A stretch of DNA of 64,000 bases, from the NCBI GenBank assembly GCA_023259055.1, contig JAHFQZ010000005.1:124001-188000 (forward strand), given 5' to 3'. The notes under the pieces are model-generated. The model saw nothing but the letters and a program-made list of their open reading frames with translations, was not told where the DNA came from and did no database searches. Position 1 is the stretch's first letter; each line of letters begins with the position of its first letter. The position numbers were made by a program, and so were the translations under genes. The DNA comes from Nitrosomonadales bacterium (GTDB taxonomy: Bacteria; Pseudomonadota; Gammaproteobacteria; Burkholderiales; Gallionellaceae). Below are positions 55,654 through 63,273 of the stretch, piece by piece.

Positions 55654-56154
55654 ATGACAGTCTCTAATATGGGGCGAAACTTGGCTATTAGCAATAAGCT
55701 TTTTGCGTCTGGATATGTTGTCCGAGATGTGCTGCAGATAGGCAGACCTAATCGTCGGGTATTCGCAGAACTTGCAGCGGAGTACACTGTGCCATCAAAC
55801 CTCACTTGCACTCATTTGAACGCAACCATGGGATGCCGCAACCACTATCACGTCTATGTGATTGAGCTGTCGAAAGACGTTCTTTACAAAGGTCGCTTCA
55901 GGAAAGCCAACCCAGATTACGTTACGGGCAAACCGTGCGTTTACGTCGGCATGACGGGACTGGATCCTGATGTGCGCTTCGATAAACACAAGGCAGGTAT
56001 CCAGTCCAACCGCTACGCGCAGGAATTCGGATTGCGCTTATTGCCCGAGCTCTACGAAGTTTATAACCCGATGCCCTATGACTGCGCGCTCGACATGGAA
56101 GTGGAGTTGGCGATTGGCCTGCGAGAAGCAGGGTATGGGGTTTGGCAGGCGTGA
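55654..56154 (+). CDS. GIY-YIG-like protein
   Basis: 166 residues in the longest frame; a more probable start may be ATG 55828 (MGCRNHYHVYVIEL), since the first 58 residues show no recognised feature. The sequence HVYVIELSKDVL then PCVYVGMTGLDPDVRFDKHK parallels the GIY-YIG nuclease fold (YVY...VYVGxT...R...H), although the exact GIY triad is not present. The C-terminal LELYEVYNPMPY-type and MEVELAIGLREAGYGVWQA are conserved in a family of short bacterial proteins of unknown function. Not linked to any operon. Confidence 0.55.
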   Translation: MTVSNMGRNLAISNKLFASGYVVRDVLQIGRPNRRVFAELAAEYTVPSNLTCTHLNATMGCRNHYHVYVIELSKDVLYKGRFRKANPDYVTGKPCVYVGMTGLDPDVRFDKHKAGIQSNRYAQEFGLRLLPELYEVYNPMPYDCALDMEVELAIGLREAGYGVWQA

Positions 56155-56303
56155 TTTTATACATAGCGACAGAAATCGTAGCGAGCGGTTTTGGGGGGAG
56201 GCCAGCGCGCAGCGACCGGATCATACACAGCATTATGTGAGGATCGCTAGCACTGCCCGACCCCGCTCCAAAATCGCGCAGTAGTCTTATTGCCATGTAT
56301 AGT

Positions 56304-56332
56304 TTGAAGCGCGATGACCTTTCGGATACAAT
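56304..56332 (+). promoter_or_regulatory. Promoter of tRNA-Val(GAC)
   Basis: TTGAAG (56304-56309), 17-base spacer, TACAAT (56327-56332), then GCG discriminator; tRNA begins 15 bases later. Confidence 0.6.
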
Positions 56333-56346
56333 GCGAACCCTGTAAT

Positions 56347-56423
56347 AGGCGCGTAGCTCAGCTGGTTAGAGCACTTGGTCGACATCCAAGGGGTCGTTGG
56401 TTCGAGTCCAATCGTGCCTACCA
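56347..56423 (+). tRNA. tRNA-Val (anticodon GAC) with C33
   Basis: 77 bases with encoded CCA. Acceptor AGGCGCG/CGTGCCT, D arm GCTC/GAGC, T arm GTTGG/CCAAT with TTCGAGT loop. The anticodon arm CTTGG-TCGACAT-CCAAG gives GAC at 34-36, but position 33 (base 56380) is C where nearly all tRNAs have U. The fold is otherwise canonical. It is followed by a terminator. Confidence 0.85.
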
Positions 56424-56430
56424 AAAAATC

Positions 56431-56465
56431 AATGGGTTAGATCAAAAACGGTCTAACCCATTTTT
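56431..56465 (+). terminator. Rho-independent terminator after tRNA-Val
   Basis: Stem TGGGTTAGA/TCTAACCCA with a 10-base loop, followed by TTTTTCTTT. Strong and close to the tRNA 3' end. Confidence 0.9.
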
Positions 56466-56706
56466 CTTTCGATCTGCCATCGGCAAGTGCGAAGTATGCG
56501 GTAAACAATTAGCCGAGTAATTTGCTTTATTGCCAGCATTGCCATACTAATTATGTTGCACGCATGATCAATATTTTATAGCATGGCAATAAGGTGCTTT
56601 AATGTAGTTAGATAATGATTGACGTATATAGATGGTCATTACTCTAAAATTTCCATGAATAGTGGCTGATGCTGGTTATAGGATTATTTCAATAAGGAGT
56701 TGTATC

Positions 56707-57141
56707 ATGGGTCTTTCCGATTGGTCGCCGAAATATACCGTTAATCATCCTGTGATGGACGAGCATCACCATGCTCTTTTCAAGCTGATAGATCGTTTGA
56801 GTGAAGCGATTTTTGAAAAAAAGGAAAATGAGTTTATCGGTGAGCTTCTCAACTCGTTAATCGAATATACGAAAATGCATTTCGCTGCGGAAGAAAAACT
56901 CATGCTCCAGGTTAATTACCCAGGATTATTGCAGCACAAAGAGGCTCATGAAAAGATGGTTGCGCAGGTTCAGGAGTATCAACGCAGATTTAAAGAAGGA
57001 GACCGCACCGTTACTGCGGAAATATCCCAATTTCTGATGACGGACTGGTTGGTTAAACATATTCTTGGCATGGACGAGTTGTATGCGCCATATTTCAAAA
57101 AAGCATTTTCGGATGCCAAGGATCAGAATGCGAAGAAATAG
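56707..57141 (+). CDS. Bacteriohemerythrin
   Basis: 144 residues from the ATG 56707 with AAGGAG 8 bases upstream. The di-iron ligands are in MDEHHHALFKLIDRL, MHFAAEEKLM, HKEAHEKM and HILGMDELY (HxxxD-type C-terminal). It binds O2 with a non-heme di-iron centre and may act as oxygen carrier or sensor. A NarX/NarL-like pair is encoded downstream on the other strand, separated by a terminator. In microaerophilic iron oxidisers such proteins are frequent. Confidence 0.93.
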   Translation: MGLSDWSPKYTVNHPVMDEHHHALFKLIDRLSEAIFEKKENEFIGELLNSLIEYTKMHFAAEEKLMLQVNYPGLLQHKEAHEKMVAQVQEYQRRFKEGDRTVTAEISQFLMTDWLVKHILGMDELYAPYFKKAFSDAKDQNAKK

Positions 57142-57179
57142 CAATTGGTATCAAGGCAATCGAGGTTTGGTTGCGACAT

Positions 57180-57206
57180 AAAAAAGCCGCTGTAAGCGGC
57201 TTTTTT
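57180..57206. terminator. Bidirectional terminator between hemerythrin and NarL-like genes
   Basis: AAAAAAGCCGCT-GTA-AGCGGCTTTTTT: a perfect stem with A run before and T run after, so it can stop transcription from both sides. Confidence 0.88.
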
Positions 57207-57281
57207 GACTACTACAGCTAATCAGGAATTCTGGTGCTTCCTGATCTGATTGCTGTCCAGAAAAAATTTAATGCGTTAGCA

Positions 57282-57950
57282 TCAAACTCGGTCATCGGAA
57301 TTCTGTGTCTGTTGTTCGACGGTAAATAACACAGCTGCTTTTACCCTTGATGACAGGTTCAGTTTTGTCAGGATATGACGCACATGCTGCTTTACGGTGT
57401 CATAGCTGATCGATAATGTCTGTGCGATGGCTTTGTTGCTTTCACCGCGCGACAGAAGTTGGAGTATTTCACGTTCGCGGTCAGTGAGTAATTTGAGGGA
57501 GTTCTTTGGCTCATCTCCTGGTTGATCGCCACGCAACATTTCGATCATCTTTATCGTCATGGCGGGAGCAACGACCAACTCTCCAGCCGCGACGCGACGA
57601 ATAGCATCAACCACATCATCTGGGGCCATATCTTTGAGTAAATAGCCACGTACGCCTGCACGTATTGCATTTGCCAGATCGACGTCGGAATCGCTCATGG
57701 TCAAAACAACAGCGGGTGTCGTGCAGCCTTCTTTGCGAATTTGCCCAAGCATAGCCAGGCCATCCATCGGTTTCATGCGCAGATCCATGATTAAAAGATC
57801 GGGTTGCTCAAGTAACAACTCACGCAGTCCTTCAACACTGCCGGTTGCCCCGAGCACCGAGAATCCATAACAATTACCGAGCAGCTCGCTTAATCCGCTC
57901 CTGCACAGGTTTTGATCGTCAACCAGAATTACTTTTATTTTTTCACTCAT
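57282..57950 (-). CDS. NarL/LuxR-type response regulator
   Basis: 222 residues from the ATG at 57950; the longer frame to 58055 reads through kinase sequence. Receiver: VDDQNLCRSG, phosphoacceptor in LLIMDLRMKPMDG, Lys in LLKDMAPDD. C-terminal LuxR HTH: LTDREREILQLLSRGESNKA, IAQTLSISYDTVKQHVRHIL. The kinase gene overlaps its start by 8 bases. It probably activates genes for respiration or stress; target unknown. Confidence 0.93.
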   Translation of the reverse strand: MSEKIKVILVDDQNLCRSGLSELLGNCYGFSVLGATGSVEGLRELLLEQPDLLIMDLRMKPMDGLAMLGQIRKEGCTTPAVVLTMSDSDVDLANAIRAGVRGYLLKDMAPDDVVDAIRRVAAGELVVAPAMTIKMIEMLRGDQPGDEPKNSLKLLTDREREILQLLSRGESNKAIAQTLSISYDTVKQHVRHILTKLNLSSRVKAAVLFTVEQQTQNSDDRV

Positions 57951-59178
57951 TAACTGCTCTCCAATCTGATCCTGGTTTAGGGAAATATAGCTGTAAGTGT
58001 GTGCCAAAACCTTTTGAACTTTCCAGTTTGATTTCGCCACCGATACGCTGCGCACGCTCGCGCATGATCATCATGCCATAGTGCCCTTCAACCGGTGTGA
58101 ACGCGCATCCTCCGCTACCGTTATCCTTGATGGTAAAGACGTAGTAATCGGACGTGAAATCCACGATCAGACGGGCATGGCTCGCGCCGGAATGAGTGGC
58201 GATATTTGCCAGTGCTTCCTGAACGATGTGGTACACCTGTATTTCGAATTCAAGCGGCAATTCCAGGTGCGCTACACGATTGATATATTCGAGCGCGATA
58301 TTATTGCGAAGACAAAATTGTTCTGTCAGTGTTTGGAGCGCACGAGACAATCCCGATGGATCCATTTGGCAACGAAAATCCGTAATTAGTTCCCTTACGG
58401 TTTTTTGACTGATCTCTAAAGCGTCATCAATATCGTGGGCATATTTGGCGGACATGAGTACGTTGCCTGCTCGTATGGATTCAAGTAGCAAACTAGTGCG
58501 CATCCGTGTATAGACCAACGTTTGCGCCAGTGAATCATGGATTTCGTTTGCGATTGACTGGCGTTCAGCGAGAAGGTCAATACGCTTGGTTTCGCAATTC
58601 GACTTGTTATGTTCGACAATTGCGCCAAGCAAGTCTGTAAATGCAAGAATTATTTTTGAGATATGTTCGGATGGTTCTTGCGGTGTGTTAAAAAATAGAG
58701 TGAGAATCCCGATTTGATTATCGGGCAAGTCAGGATTTCCAAGTGAGGCGGCAATTACCGATTGAATCTTGCATTCAATATATTGACAATCATGCCGTGC
58801 TTTGCACGCGCCGAGGTTGGACAAATAGATACAGCCGCCGATTGCCGCCTTACCAAAGGACTCACAGTTGATATTAATAATATTTTCGGCTTCAAGCAAT
58901 TCGACGGGAAAGCCGACAGAACTGACTATTTGAGGGGTTTGCCCGTGCGGAGGTGGGTGTATTCTGACTATTCCGGCTGTTGCTTTTACCGTGGTAATGA
59001 GCGTTGAAAGAAATTCTTCCAATAGAAGCTTAAGATCACCAACCTGGGTGGTAGCAGAAGTGAACGTTTTGTATCCCGCCTTGCCCTCATTTTTTTTGGG
59101 AGGTGTAAATCCAGAATCCTTTGCCCATCTAAAATCTGAAGGTGCTGAATTCTTTACGGAATTTGACTTTTTGCTCAT
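57943..59178 (-). CDS. GAF-domain NarX/LiaS-type sensor kinase
   Basis: 411 residues from the ATG 59178; upstream in-frame starts to 59235 are possible. Soluble, no membrane segment. A GAF domain (about 45-205) has an unusual Cys-rich region: INCESFGKAAIGGC, LGACKARHDCQYIECK. HisKA_3 has phospho-His in NEIHDSLAQTLVYTRMR; the HATPase has EALANIATHSGASHARL and DNGSGGC. GAF domains with such Cys sets occur in NreB/NarX-like redox or oxygen sensors. Overlaps the regulator gene by 8 bases, forming a classical pair. Confidence 0.9.
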   Translation of the reverse strand: MSKKSNSVKNSAPSDFRWAKDSGFTPPKKNEGKAGYKTFTSATTQVGDLKLLLEEFLSTLITTVKATAGIVRIHPPPHGQTPQIVSSVGFPVELLEAENIININCESFGKAAIGGCIYLSNLGACKARHDCQYIECKIQSVIAASLGNPDLPDNQIGILTLFFNTPQEPSEHISKIILAFTDLLGAIVEHNKSNCETKRIDLLAERQSIANEIHDSLAQTLVYTRMRTSLLLESIRAGNVLMSAKYAHDIDDALEISQKTVRELITDFRCQMDPSGLSRALQTLTEQFCLRNNIALEYINRVAHLELPLEFEIQVYHIVQEALANIATHSGASHARLIVDFTSDYYVFTIKDNGSGGCAFTPVEGHYGMMIMRERAQRIGGEIKLESSKGFGTHLQLYFPKPGSDWRAVNE

Positions 59179-59471
59179 AATTTCAACTGGATGCCTCATT
59201 AACATTCGCAAAACCAGAATGTTTTTTATGTGCAAGACGGAGAATTAAACAGCCCATAAGAATTTTATGAATAAGTATAAGTATGTGAAAACAAAGTATT
59301 AATTGCTTGCCTTCTGTGCTGATATTTTGTAAGTATACCCCTCATTCGGGTTATATTGTAGCTCCCCCGTAGTGGCTATAGACACTAAAACCTCCGATTA
59401 GGCCTAATGAAAGCAATGCTGCGTGGCCATCATGACTAACAACAGATATTCCTGGAACACTTTAAGGCACA
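59179..59471. other. Intergenic region upstream of kinase
   Basis: 293 bases, AT-rich on the kinase side. Contains TATATTGTAG and TTATATTG-like tracts but no unambiguous promoter. The part after 59400 precedes the gene remnants. No repeat or RNA gene seen. Confidence 0.35.
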
Positions 59472-59525
59472 ATGAAAATCTGCATCGTCTCCGACAGCCA
59501 TGATCGCGCCGAATGGAAGGGTTGA
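59472..59525 (+). pseudogene. N-terminal scrap of a metallophosphoesterase gene
   Basis: 17 codons: MKICIVSDSHDRAEWKG then stop. MKICIVSDSHDR is the canonical N-terminus of YfcE-type phosphoesterases (DxH metal motif). An AAGG SD precedes the ATG. The sequence breaks off after Ala-Glu and continues, in another frame, into HdrB-like sequence. It appears to be the left side of a deletion junction. Confidence 0.6.
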
Positions 59526-60088
59526 AAATAGCGGGTTATGTCGGCTGCCAGACCAATCGTCCGTTCGGCATCGCCGGAGAATCTTTCGAGAACCCGCAGT
59601 ACCTCGACAGGATGATCGAAACCGTGGGAGCGGAGCCAGTCAGCGACTATGACCAGAAGGTGATTTGCTGCGGCGGCGCACTGGCATTTTCCGAGCCAGA
59701 CAAATCGCAAAAGCAGATTCGCGATATCGTCGAATCCGCCTACGACCACGGCGCCGAAATGATCGTCACGCCCTGCCAGTTGTGCCAGGCAAATGTCGAA
59801 ATCTACCAGTCCGAGATCAATAAAAAGCAGGGCTCCAAATTAGCCATGCTGGTGGTGTACTACTCGCAACTGATGACGGTGGCCTACGGAGGCACCCTGA
59901 AACAAGCCGGTTTGAACGGGCACGTCATCCAGCCTGAAAAACTCAGGCAAATCGCCTCACGGCAAAATAGAGATAGAGCAATCCGTACAGGGCATACAGC
60001 GCAAATCACTGTGAACGCTGCGCTGGACTTGCAGTTGTGTCTGGCACTATCATCGCACCAGCCAATACCCCAAACGGATTTTAGCTAA
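59513..60088 (+). pseudogene. C-terminal fragment of heterodisulfide reductase HdrB-like protein
   Basis: 191 codons. LKIAGYVGCQTNRPFGIAGE, KVICCGGALAFSEPDKSQ and VTPCQLCQANVEIYQ are the second CCG domain of HdrB/SdhE-type proteins, which bind a noncubane cluster; the first CCG domain is missing. The start codon lies at the junction with the phosphoesterase scrap. After QIASRQ the sequence leaves the family again (QNRDRAIRTG...). Full-length HdrB is about 290 residues, so both ends are altered. It may be translated but probably is non-functional. Confidence 0.7.
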
Positions 60089-60108
60089 ATTAATTTTAGG
60101 AGCACGCA

Positions 60109-60495
60109 ATGCAGCATCTGACTCCAAAACAGGCTTTTGAATTCCTGCAAGCGAATCCAGAAGCGATATTTGTCGATGTGCGCAGCGAGATGGAGCACAT
60201 GTTTGTCGGCCATCCCAAAGGTTCTATTCTGATTCCCTGGGTCGATGGGCCCGAATGGGATCTCAATCCCCACTTCGTTGCGCACGTAAAAAAAGCAGCC
60301 AGCCTGAATCGCCCCGTGGTGCTGATCTGCCGTTCCGGCCGCCGTTCTGTAGATGCCGGTCTGGCACTGGAAAAGGTAGGGCTCACGGATGTGTACAACG
60401 TGTTGTATGGTTTTGAAGGCGAACTGGATGAGCATCATCATCGCAACTCCCACAACGGTTGGCGCTTTGATGGTCTGCCGTGGACGCAAACCTGA
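60109..60495 (+). CDS. Rhodanese-domain protein
   Basis: 128 residues, single rhodanese domain. The active-site loop is CRSGRRS (Cys about 69), with IFVDVRSEMEHMFVGHPKGS at the conserved N-terminal part. Likely transfers sulfane sulfur; substrate unknown. It starts 20 bases after the HdrB fragment, with GGAG upstream of the ATG, and its 3' end overlaps the presumed hypF start by 26 bases. Rhodanese is not a known hydrogenase maturation factor, so the association may be accidental. Confidence 0.9.
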   Translation: MQHLTPKQAFEFLQANPEAIFVDVRSEMEHMFVGHPKGSILIPWVDGPEWDLNPHFVAHVKKAASLNRPVVLICRSGRRSVDAGLALEKVGLTDVYNVLYGFEGELDEHHHRNSHNGWRFDGLPWTQT

Positions 60496-61621
60496 TCCCG
60501 GCTTGTCGAAACATACCATTAATACGATCATTGCTTTGTCTTGCGCCGGGCCGCCGGTGCTTGCCTGCGGTGCATGGCTTAAAAACACGGTCTGCGTTAC
60601 GCGCGGCAATGAGGCATATGTTTCGCAGCTGATCGGCGATTTGGATAGTGCCGAAGCGCGGACGACGCTCGACGATACCGCGGCGCGCTTGTGCAACGAA
60701 CTAGATGTGCAGCCCGAGATTGTGGCGCACGATCTGCATCCCGATTTTTACAGCACCCAGTTTGCCCAGACCTATGCCGCACAGCGCGGCCTGCCGGTGG
60801 TCGCGGTGCAGCATCACCATGCGCATATCGCCGCGATCTGTGCCGAACAACACATCAATGATGCCGTGCTTGGGCTGGCGCTGGATGGCGTAGGGCTGGG
60901 CACCGATAACACACCGTGGGGCGGTGAGCTGCTGTGCGCGGAGGGAGTGGGATTCGAACGCCTTGGACACCTCGCTCCACTATGCATGCCCGGCGGTGAC
61001 CGCGCTGCACGCGAGCCGTGGCGCATGGCGGCGGCAGTGTTGTTTCAACTTGGCAGAGGCGACGAGATTGCGCAGCGTTTTACCAATCAGCCGGGAGCGC
61101 TGACGGTGGCAACGATGCTGCAACGCAACTTGAACTGCCCGGTTACCTCCAGCACGGGGCGGCTGTTCGATGCCGTTGCAGGATTGCTGGGCGTGAACGA
61201 TATGCAGTCCTTTGAGGCGCAGGCTGCGATCCAGTTGCAGGAGCTGGCGCAGCGCCACGGTCAGATCGCGCCGCTGGAAGGAGGCTGGTGGATCGATGAA
61301 AGAAGCGTGCTGGATTTTTCGCCGTTGCTTGCGGTGCTGGCCGATTGCCGTGATACGGGCTACGGTGCGGCGCTGTTCCATGCCACGCTCGCCGCAGGCT
61401 TGGCCGAGTGGGTAGGGCGTGCTGCCCACCAACGCAACATCGCTGATGTTGCGCTGGGCGGCGGCTGCTTCCACAATGACCTTCTGCTGCGTACCCTGTC
61501 TGGCAGGCTTGCCGCGCAAGGGCTGCGTGTGCTGACGGCGGGGCAGATGCAACCCAACGACAGTGCGATCTCGCTTGGACAAGCGTGGGTTGCACTGCAA
61601 TCTATCAAACAGAGAATATAA
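60470..61621 (+). CDS. hypF: HypF, C-terminal (Kae1-like) form
   Basis: 383 residues from ATG 60470; a TTG at 60503 is an alternative start. It contains only the carbamoyltransferase/Kae1-like part of HypF: LACGAWLKNTVCVTRGNEAY, the metal motif QHHHAHIAAI, LALDGVGLGTDNTPWGGELL and VALGGGCFHNDLL. The acylphosphatase, zinc-finger and YrdC domains of full HypF (about 750 residues) are absent. A similarly shortened HypF1 exists in Cupriavidus and is functional there. It would make thiocarbamate on HypE for the CN ligands of the NiFe site. Followed 3 bases later by hypC. Confidence 0.88.
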   Translation: MVCRGRKPDPGLSKHTINTIIALSCAGPPVLACGAWLKNTVCVTRGNEAYVSQLIGDLDSAEARTTLDDTAARLCNELDVQPEIVAHDLHPDFYSTQFAQTYAAQRGLPVVAVQHHHAHIAAICAEQHINDAVLGLALDGVGLGTDNTPWGGELLCAEGVGFERLGHLAPLCMPGGDRAAREPWRMAAAVLFQLGRGDEIAQRFTNQPGALTVATMLQRNLNCPVTSSTGRLFDAVAGLLGVNDMQSFEAQAAIQLQELAQRHGQIAPLEGGWWIDERSVLDFSPLLAVLADCRDTGYGAALFHATLAAGLAEWVGRAAHQRNIADVALGGGCFHNDLLLRTLSGRLAAQGLRVLTAGQMQPNDSAISLGQAWVALQSIKQRI

Positions 61622-61624
61622 AAT

Positions 61625-61852
61625 ATGTGCCTCGCGATTCCTGCCTGCGTCGAACAACTAGTTGCCGGAGACAGCGCTATCGTCAACCTCGGCGGGGTGC
61701 GCAAGGAGGTGTCGCTTGCGCTGGTCGATGATGTCGCGGTGGGCGATTATGTGATCGTGCATGTCGGTTTTGCGCTGCAGAAGCTTGACCCGGAAGAGGC
61801 AGCGCAGACACTGGCGCTGTTCGCGGAAATCGGTAGAGCTGCGCCAGAATGA
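61625..61852 (+). CDS. hypC: Hydrogenase maturation chaperone HypC
   Basis: 75 residues. The N-terminus [12 protein letters not shown] has the essential Cys 2 that binds the Fe(CN)2CO fragment and HoxH precursor; [20 protein letters not shown] and [13 protein letters not shown] are typical. It partners HypD, whose gene follows after a repeat-containing gap. Complete. Confidence 0.95.
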   Translation: MCLAIPACVEQLVAGDSAIVNLGGVRKEVSLALVDDVAVGDYVIVHVGFALQKLDPEEAAQTLALFAEIGRAAPE

Positions 61853-61873
61853 TCTTTAAAATCTATTTTTATC

Positions 61874-62036
61874 CACGAAATGCACGAAATGCACGAAATG
61901 CACGAAATGCACGAAATGCACGAAAGCCACGAAATAAATCAATTGGCTTAAGCGTAACAACTCACCCATCGGGAGATGCTGCTAATCATTGCACGCGTTT
62001 GAACCTTTTCGTGTTTTTTCGTGCTTTTCGTGGACA
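61874..62036. repeat. CACGAAATG tandem repeat with inverted TTTCGTG units
   Basis: Five perfect 9-base units CACGAAATG (61874-61918) plus two degenerate units to 61935. Downstream, at about 62007-62032, TTTCGTG occurs three times, i.e. the inverse complement. The 70-base middle has no gene. Such CACGAAA arrays often flank small mobile genes in environmental bacteria, so this may be an empty or decayed element. Confidence 0.75.
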
Positions 62037-62051
62037 ACTGGGTTTTCTAGG

Positions 62052-63179
62052 ATGAAATTTGTCGACGAATTCCGCGACGGTGCGCTGGCCAGAAATATCG
62101 CCGCCAACATCGCGCGCGAGGTCGATCCGCGCCGCAGCTATCACCTGATGGAATTCTGCGGCGGCCATACCCACGCGATTTCGCGCTACGGCATTGCCGA
62201 CCTGCTGCCCGCCAACGTGCGCATGATTCACGGCCCTGGCTGCCCGGTGTGCGTGCTGCCGGCGGGGCGGGTGGAAAATGCCATCCAGTTGGCGCAGACG
62301 CCGGGACTGATCCTGTGCTGTTACGGCGACATGCTGCGCGTGCCTGCTGCCGACGGCATGAACCTGCTGAAAGCCAAGGCGCGCGGCGCGGACGTGCGCA
62401 TGGTGTATTCCAGCGCCGATGCGGTGAAGATCGCGCAGGAAAATCCAGAACGGCAGGTGGTGTTTTTCGCCATCGGCTTCGAGACCACTACGCCGCCGAC
62501 GGCGGTGGCGATCAAACAGGCGCAGGCGCTCGGCCTCAAGAATTTCAGCGGGATCTGCAACCACGTGCTGACCCCGTCGGCGATATCGCACATCCTGCAA
62601 TCACCGGAAATACGCCAGCTCGGCGTGCTGGCGCTGGACGGCTTCATCGGCCCGGCGCATGTCTCGACGGTGATCGGCAGTCGCCCTTACGAATACTTCG
62701 CCGAGGAGTTCCAGAAGCCGGTGGTGATCGCCGGGTTCGAGCCGCTCGACGTGATGCAGGCGATATTGATGCTGGTGCGCCAGTTGAACGAAGGCCGTGC
62801 CGAAGTGGAAAACGAATTCTCCCGCGCGGTGACGCGCGACGGCAACGTCAAGGCGCAGTTGCTGGTTGCGGAGGTATTCGAATTGCGCCGCGTGTTCGAA
62901 TGGCGCGGCCTCGGATTGGTGCCTTACAGCGCGTTGCGCATCAAGGCATCCTACGCCGATTTCGATGCGGAATTGCGATTCCGGATTCCGCCGCTGTCGA
63001 TTCCCGACAACCGGGCCTGCGAATGCGGCGCGATCCTGCGCGGCGTGAAGCGCCCGCAGGATTGCAAACTGTTTGGCACGGTTTGCACGCCGGACAACCC
63101 GATTGGATCATGCATGGTGTCGAGCGAAGGCGCTTGTGCGGCGCATTACAGTTATGGAAGATTCAGGGGGGCTGCCTGA
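62052..63179 (+). CDS. hypD: Hydrogenase maturation protein HypD
   Basis: 375 residues; start at ATG 62052 (MKFVDEFRDGALARNIAANI), because the longer frame from 61989 only adds repeat-derived residues. EFCGGHTHAISRYG and GPGCPVCVLP are HypD hallmarks carrying the thiol redox and Fe-binding Cys; GFETTTPPTAVAI follows. The C-terminal [4Fe-4S] Cys are seen in CECGAILRGVKRPQDC, FGTVC and GSCMVSSEGAC. It assembles the Fe(CN)2CO unit with HypC and HypE. Confidence 0.96.
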   Translation: MKFVDEFRDGALARNIAANIAREVDPRRSYHLMEFCGGHTHAISRYGIADLLPANVRMIHGPGCPVCVLPAGRVENAIQLAQTPGLILCCYGDMLRVPAADGMNLLKAKARGADVRMVYSSADAVKIAQENPERQVVFFAIGFETTTPPTAVAIKQAQALGLKNFSGICNHVLTPSAISHILQSPEIRQLGVLALDGFIGPAHVSTVIGSRPYEYFAEEFQKPVVIAGFEPLDVMQAILMLVRQLNEGRAEVENEFSRAVTRDGNVKAQLLVAEVFELRRVFEWRGLGLVPYSALRIKASYADFDAELRFRIPPLSIPDNRACECGAILRGVKRPQDCKLFGTVCTPDNPIGSCMVSSEGACAAHYSYGRFRGAA

Positions 63180-63191
63180 TGAGAGAAGTAT

Positions 63192-63244
63192 CGTAGGGTG
63201 CATTCCATGCACCAATAGCAATGGTGCACGGAATGCACCCTACG
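63192..63244. repeat. 23-bp inverted repeat between hypD and hypE
   Basis: Left arm 63192-63214 (CGTAGGGTGCATTCC then ATGCACCA) and right arm 63222-63244 match as inverse complements with one mismatch; loop ATAGCAA. Same ends (GTAGGGTGC) as a widespread bacterial REP-like family. No T run. Confidence 0.9.
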
Positions 63245-63273
63245 CAAATTGTTTTGAAAATGGATGAAAAGCG

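Noticed and set aside
56461-56520. Short frame with CEVCGK, resembling a zinc-finger fragment
   Set aside because: Only about 20 codons, starts in the tRNA terminator, no start codon or SD.
56619-56650. Promoter TTGACG...TAAAAT before the hemerythrin gene
   Set aside because: Spacer of 20 bases is too long for a confident call.
61874-61935. Possible CRISPR array
   Set aside because: Units are only 9 bases and contiguous without spacers.
61849-62055. Open frame of Asn-Ala-Arg repeats joining hypC and hypD
   Set aside because: It is a direct reading of the 9-base repeat with no family; overlap of four bases at each end is by chance or reflects the insertion.
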